This document shows positions 40,859-46,917 of a DNA stretch of 46,917 bases, in pieces; positions within the stretch are counted from its first letter, which is position 1, and each line of letters opens with the position of its first letter. The stretch comes from an uncultured Collinsella sp. (GTDB lineage Bacteria; Actinomycetota; Coriobacteriia; Coriobacteriales; Coriobacteriaceae), in contig CAAENA010000052.1 of the NCBI GenBank assembly GCA_900757205.1, positions 1 to 46,917 on the forward strand, in the 5' to 3' direction. A program made the translations under genes and the position numbers. The notes under the pieces were generated by a model, which ran no database searches, was not told the origin of the DNA, and saw only the letters and a list, made by a program, of their open reading frames with translations.

Positions 40859-41983
40859 ATGAGAGAGTTCCTTAAGGACGTGTGGATGCACGGCGGTGAG
40901 GAAAGCCGCGCCATCACCCCCGAGAACATCACGGGCGAGAAGGGCCGCGCCGCCATGTCGGCCAGCCACCTCGGCGTCGGCCGCAAGGGCTCGTGCTGCG
41001 TGCCCCTTGAGTCCGGCGAGACCATCACGCTCGCAGACATCGAGGGCCCCGGCATCATCCGCCACATCTGGATGACCGTCCCCGACAAGACCGCCGCCGG
41101 CAGCTTCGTCATGCGTGACCTCGTGCTGCGCTTCTACTGGGACGACGAGGAGACCCCCTCGGTCGAGTGCCCTGTCGGCGACTTCTTCTGCAACGGCTTC
41201 GGTGAGCGCGCCATCGTCAACTCGATGCCCATCTGCGTGAACCCGACGGGCGGCATGAACTGCTACTTCGAGATGCCCTTCAGGAAGCACGCCAAGGTCA
41301 CGCTTACGAGCGAGCACCCCGGGTTCATTAAGTACATCTTCTACACGTTCAACTACGCGCTCACCGACGTGCCGGACGACGCCATGTACTTCCACGCCCG
41401 CTTTAACCGCGAGCGCAGCACCCGCAGGGGCGTCGACTACACCGTGCTCGACGGCGTGCGCGGCAAGGGCTACTACGTCGGCACCTACATGGCCCTGTGC
41501 GCCCTGGAGCGCTATTGGTGGGGCGAGGGCGAGATGAAGTTCTTCCTCGACGGCGACGAGGAGTTCCCCACGGTCACCTCGACGGGAGCCGAGGACTACT
41601 TCGGCGGTGCCTGGGCCTTCCTCGACAGGCCGCCCCACGCGCTGCCCGAGGCGCAGTGCTTCAACACGCTGTTCGCCGGCTACCCGTACCGCTCGACGCG
41701 CGACGCCACGCGCGACCGCTTCAGCGCGGGCAAGCCGAACCCGAATCCGATGCTCGCGACTAACGACGACGCGCTGCCCAGGCACGGCCTCTACAGGTGG
41801 CACCTTCCCGACCCGATCTCGTTCAAGGAGGACCTGCGCGTGACGTTCCAGGACCTCGGCAACGACGACATCAAGCTCTACGAGCGCGAGGACGACATCT
41901 CCACCGTCGCCTACTGGTACCAAAGCGAGCCGCACGCCGTGCTCGCCCCGTTTGCCGCAAGGCAGGACCGCGTGCCCAGGTAG
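40859..41983 (+). CDS. DUF2961 / GH172-family protein
   Basis: The 374-residue protein matches the DUF2961 family, now glycoside hydrolase family 172. Characterised members act on alpha-D-fructofuranosides, difructose dianhydride and D-arabinofuranosides. Signature segments are GPGIIRHIWMT near the N terminus and TGAEDYFGGAW at about residue 245. There is no signal peptide, so it is intracellular and likely acts on a sugar brought in by the adjacent PTS, perhaps in phosphorylated form. It starts 12 bp after EIIA, in the same operon. The exact substrate is inferred only from neighbours. Confidence 0.85.
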   Translation: MREFLKDVWMHGGEESRAITPENITGEKGRAAMSASHLGVGRKGSCCVPLESGETITLADIEGPGIIRHIWMTVPDKTAAGSFVMRDLVLRFYWDDEETPSVECPVGDFFCNGFGERAIVNSMPICVNPTGGMNCYFEMPFRKHAKVTLTSEHPGFIKYIFYTFNYALTDVPDDAMYFHARFNRERSTRRGVDYTVLDGVRGKGYYVGTYMALCALERYWWGEGEMKFFLDGDEEFPTVTSTGAEDYFGGAWAFLDRPPHALPEAQCFNTLFAGYPYRSTRDATRDRFSAGKPNPNPMLATNDDALPRHGLYRWHLPDPISFKEDLRVTFQDLGNDDIKLYEREDDISTVAYWYQSEPHAVLAPFAARQDRVPR

Positions 41984-42010
41984 GGTCGCCTCGAAACAAG
42001 CCAACGTTAT

Positions 42011-42048
42011 GGGCGCCCGCGGTTGACCATGACTGCGGGCGTCCCTTT
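42011..42048 (+). terminator. possible terminator between GH172 and ROK genes
   Basis: GGGCGCCCGCGGT pairs imperfectly with ACTGCGGGCGTCCC, followed by TTT only. It may lower readthrough into the kinase gene. Confidence 0.5.
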
Positions 42049-42062
42049 GTAAGGAGGATCAC

Positions 42063-42947
42063 ATGAGCGAAAAGCAAATGAGGCTCGGCGCCCTCGAAGC
42101 CGGCGGGACCAAGATGGTCTGTGCCGTGGTGTCCGGCGACGGCGAGGTCCTCGACCGTATGGAGACCCCGACGCTTACGCCCGCCAAGACCGTCCCGCAG
42201 ATGATCGAGTGGTTCACCGCCCGCGATGTGGACGCGTTGGGCATCGGCGCCTTCGGCCCGACCTGCGTCGACCCCAACGACGAGCGCTACGGCTCCATCC
42301 TCCAGACGCCCAAGCTCGCGTGGCGAGGCCATGGTCTTCGCGCCGCGTTCGCCGACGCCCTCGGGATTCCGGTGGCCTACGACACGGACGTGAACGTTGC
42401 CTGCCTCGGCGAAGTGGTCTTCGGCTGCTGCAAGGGGCTCGAGGACGCCGTCTACGTGACCATCGGCACCGGCGTGGGCGCGGGCGTCATGTGCGCGGGC
42501 AGACTCCTTCACGGCATGCTGCACCCCGAGGCCGGTCACATGCTGGTAAGGACCCGTCCCACCGAGGAGGGACGCTGCGTCTGCCCGAGCCACGCGAGCT
42601 GTCTCGAGGGGCTCGCCTCCGGCCCCGCCATCGCCGCGCGCTGGGGAAAGCCCGCGGCCGAGCTCGCGGACAACGATGAGGTGTGGGCGCTCGAGGGGGA
42701 TTATCTGGGGCAGATGTGCGCGAACCTCGTGCTCATGTACTCGCCTCGCCGCATCGTCCTCGGCGGCGGCGTGATGCACCAGGAGCAGCTCTACGGCATC
42801 GTCCGCAAGAAGACCCTCGAATATCTGGGTGGCTACATCCAGACCGCCGAGCTTAAGGACATGGAGAGCTACATCTGCGCCCCGGGCTGCGGCGGCGACC
42901 AAGGAATCCTCGGCGCGGCCGAGCTGGCAAGAAGGGCGCTCGCGTAA
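42063..42947 (+). CDS. ROK family fructokinase
   Basis: A 294-residue ROK kinase of the fructokinase type. It shows the ATP site EAGGTKMVCAV, the IGAFGP motif, catalytic Asp in YDTDVN, and GTGVGAG. The zinc site HPEAGHM...CVCPSHASCLEGLASGPA is typical of ROK fructokinases such as the B. subtilis YdhR/GmuE group. ATG 42063 follows AAGGAGG. Its place after the PTS and GH172 genes suggests it phosphorylates free fructose released inside the cell. Other hexose substrates remain possible. Confidence 0.88.
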   Translation: MSEKQMRLGALEAGGTKMVCAVVSGDGEVLDRMETPTLTPAKTVPQMIEWFTARDVDALGIGAFGPTCVDPNDERYGSILQTPKLAWRGHGLRAAFADALGIPVAYDTDVNVACLGEVVFGCCKGLEDAVYVTIGTGVGAGVMCAGRLLHGMLHPEAGHMLVRTRPTEEGRCVCPSHASCLEGLASGPAIAARWGKPAAELADNDEVWALEGDYLGQMCANLVLMYSPRRIVLGGGVMHQEQLYGIVRKKTLEYLGGYIQTAELKDMESYICAPGCGGDQGILGAAELARRALA

Positions 42948-42979
42948 CTTGCGCTCTCTCCGCCATACAACGCGTTAAG

Positions 42980-43029
42980 AAAAGACGAGCGCTTCTTGCC
43001 AATTGAGCGGCAAGAAGTGCTCGTCTTTT
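42980..43029 (+). terminator. terminator of the PTS-GH172-ROK operon
   Basis: AAAAGACGAGC and GCTCGTCTTTT pair, with an inner TTCTTGCC/GGCAAGAA stem and an AATTGAGC loop. The stem is very strong and usable from either strand. Confidence 0.92.
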
Positions 43030-43063
43030 GCATTTGTTTTTGGGGCAGGACGCCCCGCCTCCA

Positions 43064-43345
43064 CTAGAGTCCCTGGACCGCCACACCCACGAGGTTTGGA
43101 CCGGTGTGGACAAGAAGCGCGGGGCTGATGTCGGAGCGGACGACATCCACCGCGTTGGCCACGCGCTCGCACAGGGCCTGCTCCATGCGGTCGTAGAGGT
43201 CGGCGTGGGCCGAGGTGCGGCTCGCGGCAAAGCGCACCTCGGGGTGCTTCTCGACGATGGCGGCGATGAGCTTGGCCTCGGTGCGATGCGGTACTTGCAC
43301 AGCCATTTCGTGTGCGCGAGGCTGTTGGCTTTCTGGGCCACAGCA
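43064..43345 (-). pseudogene. degV-like fatty-acid-binding protein remnant
   Basis: The minus strand ends in LLVHTGPNLVGVAVQGL. This resembles the C terminus of DegV family lipid-binding proteins, where HTGPG-x-x-G is conserved. About 80 codons are open before the frame changes: KANSLAHTKWLCKYRI is in another frame, just upstream. The N-terminal two-thirds are absent. I read it as a truncated, frameshifted pseudogene; the family call rests on the short C-terminal motif. Confidence 0.5.
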
Positions 43346-43348
43346 ATC

Positions 43349-43404
43349 ACCTTCCCCCTAGTATGATGACCTGAACAATCCTCATGCTAGGGGGAAGGTT
43401 TTTG
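43349..43404 (+). terminator. 18-bp stem hairpin with T run
   Basis: ACCTTCCCCCTAG (43349-43361) pairs exactly with CTAGGGGGAAGGT (43387-43399), extended inward by 5 more pairs with one G-T, and is followed by TTTTT. It reads as a plus-strand terminator although no plus-strand gene now ends there. Confidence 0.75.
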
Positions 43405-43545
43405 TCGCGTAGCGGAAATTGGCCTCCACCCGCTGAGCGGGTGGCTTTCTATGCCGCGCGTGCCGCGCGGCACGGACTAAAGTCCATGAATAAAAACGAG
43501 GAAGGCCACGTCCGGCCTCCCTCGCAAAGGGTCTCTGATTACTCC

Positions 43546-43574
43546 CACTCATTGGGGACAGACTTAAATGAGTG
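43546..43574 (+). repeat. GGGGACAG hairpin
   Basis: CACTCATT (43546-43553) pairs perfectly with AATGAGTG (43567-43574), and the loop begins GGGGACAG. It has the same loop core as 45780-45812 but unrelated arms. Confidence 0.7.
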
Positions 43575-43595
43575 CTCTTGAAATGCCGGCGCCTG

Positions 43596-43660
43596 GGGAC
43601 GTTCTTTTTCTGTCTGCAGTTTGGAACGTTCCTTTTCTGTCGGCAGTTTGGGACGGTCCT
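43596..43660 (+). repeat. 27-bp tandem repeat, about 2.4 copies
   Basis: Units start at 43596 (GGGACGTTC) and 43623 (GGAACGTTC), each ending CAGTTT. A partial third unit starts with GGGACGGTC at 43650. The two full units differ at only a few positions. Confidence 0.75.
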
Positions 43661-43932
43661 TAGAGCTGCAGCGCGCCATGAGCGACGAGGCGAAGCGGAT
43701 CATCCTGTCTTTTGAGTTCTAAGCATAAGCCCCTGTCTCTGAGCAATGACCGGTTCGCATTTGTGCGCATTTGCGTGCGTGGGATTGCGTGAATATGCGT
43801 ATAGATGCGCCGTTTACGGGATATAAATGACCGTTTAGCGGTGAGATACGCAAAAACGCGCACAGAAGCGCGTGTTTGTGCGAATATAGAGCTGTCAGAA
43901 AGCAAGGCGTTCTATGACACAGGAGGCACATA

Positions 43933-45012
43933 ATGGCAGATTCCAAGCAGGCTCCGCTCGACGCCGCGGCAGCCGCCAAAGCAGCGTTCGCTTCGGTCCA
44001 GGACAAGCCGTTCCCCGACGATATTTTTACGGCTCCCGAGCTCCATTGGGCCGTCATCGGTTGCGGCGTTATCGCCAACCAGATGGCTCAGTCCCTTGCT
44101 CTTGCCGGTCGCAAGCTTGCGGGCGTCGCCAACCGTACGCTGTCCAAGGCTCAGGCTTTTGCCGAGCAGTATGGCATCGAGAAGGTCTACGACACGGTTG
44201 AGGACCTCTACGCCGATCCTGGCATCGACGCCGTCTACATCACTACCCCGCACAACACTCATATCACCTATCTGCGCGCTGCCCTGGCAGCCGGCAAGCA
44301 CGTGCTCTGCGAGAAGGCCATTACCCTCAATTCCGCTGAACTCGATGAGGCCCGTGCCATTGCCGCCGAGCACAACGTGGTCCTTATGGACGCTACCACG
44401 GTGCTCCACATGCCCTTGTATCAAGAGCTGCGTCGCCGCATGGATGCCGGCGAGTTCGGCCGCATGAACCTCGCTCAGCTCAACTTTGGTAGCTACAAGG
44501 AGTACGGCGACCTGACCAACCGTTTCTACAATCGCAACCTTGCCGGCGGTGCCATGCTCGATATTGGTGTGTATGCCCTGTCCGTCATGCGCCTGTTTAT
44601 GGCGAGCCAGCCCGCCGAGGTCGTGTCTCTAGGCAACACCTGCGAGACTGGCGTCGATGTTGCGGGCGGCATCGTCTGCCGCAATGCCGAGCAGCAGCTG
44701 GGCGTCGTGAGCCTTACGCTTCACTCCAAGCAGCCCAAGCGCTCGGTCATCAGCTTTGACAAGTGCTACATCGAGGTCAACGAATATCCGCGTGCCGATC
44801 ACGCGACCATCGTGTGGACTGCGGACGGCCACCGCGAGGAGGTCCACGCTGGCACCGAGGCATACGCTCTATGCTACGAGATGGCCGATCTTGAGAAGGC
44901 CGTTGCCGGCGACGACTCCAAGCGCGAGCTTCTGGATTATGCTTCTGATGTTATGGAGCTTATGACCAAGCTTCGCGCCGATTGGGGAGTCGTGTACCCC
45001 GAGGAGGAGTAA
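43933..45012 (+). CDS. Gfo/Idh/MocA family oxidoreductase
   Basis: A 359-residue NAD(P)-dependent sugar or cyclitol dehydrogenase. The Rossmann motif WAVIGCGVIANQM lies near residue 40. The EKP-type motif appears as CEKAIT, and GAMLDIGVYAL is the downstream catalytic-region motif. A 35-residue Ala-rich extension precedes the Rossmann fold. AGGAGG supports ATG 43933. It is followed 3 bp later by a DeoR-type regulator, so the pair probably handles one sugar or polyol. The substrate is not predictable. Confidence 0.9.
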   Translation: MADSKQAPLDAAAAAKAAFASVQDKPFPDDIFTAPELHWAVIGCGVIANQMAQSLALAGRKLAGVANRTLSKAQAFAEQYGIEKVYDTVEDLYADPGIDAVYITTPHNTHITYLRAALAAGKHVLCEKAITLNSAELDEARAIAAEHNVVLMDATTVLHMPLYQELRRRMDAGEFGRMNLAQLNFGSYKEYGDLTNRFYNRNLAGGAMLDIGVYALSVMRLFMASQPAEVVSLGNTCETGVDVAGGIVCRNAEQQLGVVSLTLHSKQPKRSVISFDKCYIEVNEYPRADHATIVWTADGHREEVHAGTEAYALCYEMADLEKAVAGDDSKRELLDYASDVMELMTKLRADWGVVYPEEE

Positions 45013-45015
45013 GCG

Positions 45016-45762
45016 ATGCTTGCGGAAGATAGGCTCAACGCAATCGTGTCGATGGTGCAGCAGACGGGCTCGGTTACCGTACCGGAGCTTGCTGAGGCCC
45101 TGGGCGTGACGGCGTCTACCATTCGGCGCGACCTGCAGACGCTCAATCGCGCACACCGTATCGCCAAGGTGCACGGTGGGGCGACGAGCCTTGAGCGCGC
45201 GCACGTGACGCGCGACCTAACGCTTAATGAGCGCAGCGATCTCCATAACGACGACAAGGAACGTATCTGCGCCCGTGCGGCGGCGCTGGTAGAGCCCGAG
45301 AGCTTTGTGTACATCGATTCGGGTTCGACGACGCTCAGGCTCATCGAGCATCTTCCGCATCTCGAAGGTGTCACCTATGTGACTGATTCCGTGCTCCATG
45401 CTCAGCATCTCGCTTTGCGCGGCATGCGTACCGTGGTGCTGGGCGGCGAGCTCAAACCCGAGACCGAGGCGCTCGTTGGCCCCGATGCCTTGGCAACCTT
45501 AGACCGTTACAACTTCAACTGCGGCTTTTGGGGCTCTAACGGCATTGCCGCCGAGCAGGGCTTCACGGCGCCCGATATCGAGGAGGCGCAAGTAAAGCGT
45601 ATCTCGATGCGCCATACGGCCAAGCGCTTCGTAATCTCGGACGCCAGTAAATTTGGCATGGTGGCGCCCGTCAAGTTCGCGGACTTCCGCGATGCAACGA
45701 TTATTACCGCAGGCGAGGTCCCCGCCAAGTACCGGACAATGGACAACGTCGTCACGGTCTAG
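45016..45762 (+). CDS. DeoR family transcriptional regulator
   Basis: A 248-residue regulator with the N-terminal DeoR helix-turn-helix (SVTVPELAEALGVTASTIRRD) and the C-terminal sugar-phosphate sensor (YIDSGSTTLRLIEHL). DeoR proteins usually repress carbohydrate genes and release DNA on binding a phosphorylated sugar. It is coupled to the oxidoreductase gene and may control it through the dyads at 43849-43882. Confidence 0.92.
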   Translation: MLAEDRLNAIVSMVQQTGSVTVPELAEALGVTASTIRRDLQTLNRAHRIAKVHGGATSLERAHVTRDLTLNERSDLHNDDKERICARAAALVEPESFVYIDSGSTTLRLIEHLPHLEGVTYVTDSVLHAQHLALRGMRTVVLGGELKPETEALVGPDALATLDRYNFNCGFWGSNGIAAEQGFTAPDIEEAQVKRISMRHTAKRFVISDASKFGMVAPVKFADFRDATIITAGEVPAKYRTMDNVVTV

Positions 45763-45779
45763 CGACGGGAAGGCCAAAA

Positions 45780-45812
45780 CCACCACAAAGGGGACAGGCA
45801 CCTTTGTGGTGG
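45780..45812 (+). repeat. GGGGACAGG hairpin, forward
   Basis: CCACCACAAAGG (45780-45791) pairs perfectly with CCTTTGTGGTGG (45801-45812), with GGACAGGCA in the loop. It is the inverted partner of 46121-46159. It may also protect the 3' end of the deoR transcript. Confidence 0.85.
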
Positions 45813-45873
45813 GTCAATGGAAAAGCGGCAACGACCATCCCGGGCGCTGCCACTTTTGTTGTCTACCGGTTTA

Positions 45874-46089
45874 TCTAAATCTGTAACAACCAGACCGTTA
45901 AAAGCGGGCTAGATGTTACAGATCGAGATACTTCCGAACCACGCCGTCCCTTTGTCTCAATCTGTAACATCTGGGACTGATTTTGCCGAGTTACTGTTAC
46001 AGATTGAGATTATTCCCTTGAGGGGATTCGAATGTCTCGATCTGTAACAGATAGACCGCAAAATGGGCTTTAGCTGTTGCAGATCGAGA
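45874..46089. repeat. six-half-site alternating palindromic array
   Basis: A 15-bp half-site with consensus TCTCRATCTGTAACA occurs at 45874, 45955 and 46035. Its reverse complement occurs at 45914, 45995 and 46075. Half-sites alternate in orientation and are separated by 25, 26, 25, 25 and 25 bp. It can also be read as three 55-bp palindromic units with 25-bp loops. The loops of units 1 and 3 are alike, while that of unit 2 resembles them in reverse, as in REP/BIME arrays. It lies between two convergent genes. Confidence 0.9.
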
Positions 46090-46120
46090 TGTTTGGGAAT
46101 CCGGCAGAGCCATCGCGGCA

Positions 46121-46159
46121 AAACCACCACAAAGGTGCCTGTCCCCATTGTGGTGGTTT
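46121..46159 (-). repeat. GGGGACAGG hairpin, reverse
   Basis: AAACCACCACAA (46121-46132) pairs perfectly with TTGTGGTGGTTT (46148-46159), with the loop on the minus strand reading GGGGACAGGCACC. It overlaps the stop of the pseudouridine synthase gene. With 45780-45812 it brackets the array. Confidence 0.85.
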
Positions 46160-46817
46160 AGGGCTCCCACGGGCAAGGGGCTTCGATGTGGATGTGCTCG
46201 CCGGTTACGGGATGCGTAAAGGACACGCTGTGGGCATGGAGCATCAGGCCACAGGGGCGCGGCGTTCCGTACAGGTCGTCGCCAACCAGGGGATGATGCT
46301 CGCTTGCCAGGTGCACGCGAATCTGATGCTTGCGGCCGGTGAGCAGCTCGACATCAATATACGAGCGCGTCGGCAGGCCACGGCGGCTCTTAAGGCGCTT
46401 GAGTACCTTGACGCGCGTCTGAGAAGGCTTGCCGCTGGCGCCGACGCGCATCTTGCGGCTATCGTGGCGGTCGCGGGCGATAGGCTTGTCGATGAGCTTC
46501 TCGTTCCAGTCGATCTTGCCCTCGGCGAGCGCCAGGTAGTGCTTTTCGAAGGCGTGGTCGATGACCATCTGGTCAAAGGCGGGCTGCGTCTGCTTGTCGA
46601 GCGAGAACAGCACCACGCCGGTGGTGTTGCGGTCCAGGCGGTTGAGCGGCTGCATGTCAGTCGCGGCAAAGCCGTCGCCCATCGCCAGCAGCAGATCGCT
46701 GGCGTAGTCGGTGAGCGTGCGCTCGCCGGTGCCGTCGCCGTGGACGATCATGCCGGCGGGCTTGTCGATAGCCATGAGCCAGGCATCGCAGTAGAGGACT
46801 TGAGGTTCTTCGTTCAC
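46158..46817 (-). CDS. RluA family pseudouridine synthase
   Basis: The 219-residue enzyme isomerises uridine to pseudouridine in rRNA or tRNA. The catalytic motif is NRLDRNTTGVVLF, containing the essential Asp, and the C-terminal motif TGRKHQIRVHLA is clear. There is no S4 domain, so it is a short RluA/RluD-type member whose target site is unknown. GTG at 46815-46817 is the likely start, with an A/G-rich site upstream. It seems to follow another minus-strand gene by 15 bp. Confidence 0.92.
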   Translation of the reverse strand: MNEEPQVLYCDAWLMAIDKPAGMIVHGDGTGERTLTDYASDLLLAMGDGFAATDMQPLNRLDRNTTGVVLFSLDKQTQPAFDQMVIDHAFEKHYLALAEGKIDWNEKLIDKPIARDRHDSRKMRVGASGKPSQTRVKVLKRLKSRRGLPTRSYIDVELLTGRKHQIRVHLASEHHPLVGDDLYGTPRPCGLMLHAHSVSFTHPVTGEHIHIEAPCPWEP

Positions 46818-46832
46818 GTGTAAGCCTTTCGG

Positions 46833-46917
46833 TTAACTAATTCCCACAAACATGCAGCCCGAGGTGGCACCGCGCAGGCGGGCGGCGGGCTTGCGGCCGG
46901 CTTGCGCTGCCTCGACG
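46833..46917 (-). CDS. C-terminal end of an unidentified protein, cut by window edge
   Basis: The minus strand is open from the window edge to a TAA at 46833-46835. It encodes a plausible protein end with GRKPAARLRGATSGCMFVGI. Only about 27 codons are visible, so I cannot name it. Close spacing suggests an operon with the pseudouridine synthase. Confidence 0.45.
   Translation of the reverse strand, partial: VEAAQAGRKPAARLRGATSGCMFVGIS

Larger units (their letters stand above)
43420..43930. other. hairpin-rich non-coding stretch upstream of the oxidoreductase
   Basis: No gene is credible here. There are short hairpins at 43424-43480, a GGGGACAG hairpin (43546-43574) and a 27-bp tandem repeat (43596-43660). 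Just before the next gene there are repeated CGCATTTG-like and CCGTTTA motifs and an ACGCGC/GCGCGT dyad (43856-43873) that could be an operator. Confidence 0.55.

Noticed and set aside
43384..43581. A 65-codon plus-strand gene
   Set aside because: It runs through several hairpins and has no ribosome-binding site or recognisable motif.
45874..46089. CRISPR array
   Set aside because: Half-sites alternate in orientation, only three copies of each orientation exist, the spacers are related to one another, and no cas gene is in the window.
46077..46823. A 248-codon plus-strand gene
   Set aside because: It is the complement of the well-supported RluA-type pseudouridine synthase gene.

Overview
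The window looks like a chromosome segment of a Coriobacteriia bacterium (Actinomycetota), most like Collinsella. The grounds are the GC-rich coding sequence, the frequent GTG and TTG starts, the fused accD-accA gene, an FMN-type enoyl reductase (fabK), a mannose-family PTS, and the family character of RpoB and RpoC. The genus is an inference from gene content, not a database result.

Layout. (1) 175-8148: rpoB-rpoC, ending in a strong terminator nested inside a second inverted repeat. (2) 8457-10002: an ECF sigma factor translationally coupled to a membrane-anchored putative anti-sigma factor, flanked by a 26-bp inverted repeat. (3) 10555-13968: rpsL-rpsG-fusA-rpsJ with a clear promoter and terminator. 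(4) 14085-25468: birA divergent from a complete type II fatty acid synthesis and acetyl-CoA carboxylase operon (fabH-acpP-fabK-fabD-fabG-fabF-accB-fabZ-accC-accDA), followed by an orphan PTS EIIC gene. (5) 25619-27433: a cation diffusion facilitator and a histidine phosphatase. (6) 27893-33681: rplC-rplD-rplW-rplB-rpsS-rplV-rpsC-rplP-rpmC-rpsQ-rplN-rplX, ending in a terminator. The usual S10-spc cluster is therefore split between rpsJ and rplC and cut off after rplX. (7) 33745-43400: an accessory stretch. It holds an IS3 transposase remnant abutting a truncated MTA/SAH nucleosidase, then a LevR-like regulator with a mannose-family PTS (EIIB, EIIC, EIID, EIIA), a GH172/DUF2961 protein and a ROK fructokinase, then a degV-like remnant. 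(8) 43933-46917: a Gfo/Idh/MocA oxidoreductase with a DeoR regulator, a palindrome-rich convergent intergenic region, an RluA-type pseudouridine synthase, and the end of one more minus-strand gene.

The most unusual signals are non-coding. Two elements (10209-10349 and 27470-27632) share a 69-nt core whose internal stem shows compensatory changes. Each core sits between perfect inverted arms (36 and 47 bp) that differ almost completely between the copies. Both lie just upstream of the promoters of the two ribosomal-protein operons. A second array (45874-46089) has six 15-bp half-sites in strictly alternating orientation, spaced 25-26 bp apart. A third, dispersed family has a GGGACA/GGGACG core inside hairpins with unrelated arms. 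Among proteins, RpoC carries a C-terminal domain resembling the CTD of the RNA polymerase alpha subunit, RpoB has a rewritten fork-loop-2 segment, and RpsL carries Arg88.

The PTS, GH172 and ROK genes form a plausible fructoside-type uptake and breakdown pathway. The regulator would sense PTS flux, the EII complex would import and phosphorylate the sugar, GH172 would cleave a furanoside, and the ROK kinase would phosphorylate released fructose. The fatty-acid operon is probably controlled by two copies of a TGTTAACACGTTAACA-like operator in front of fabH.
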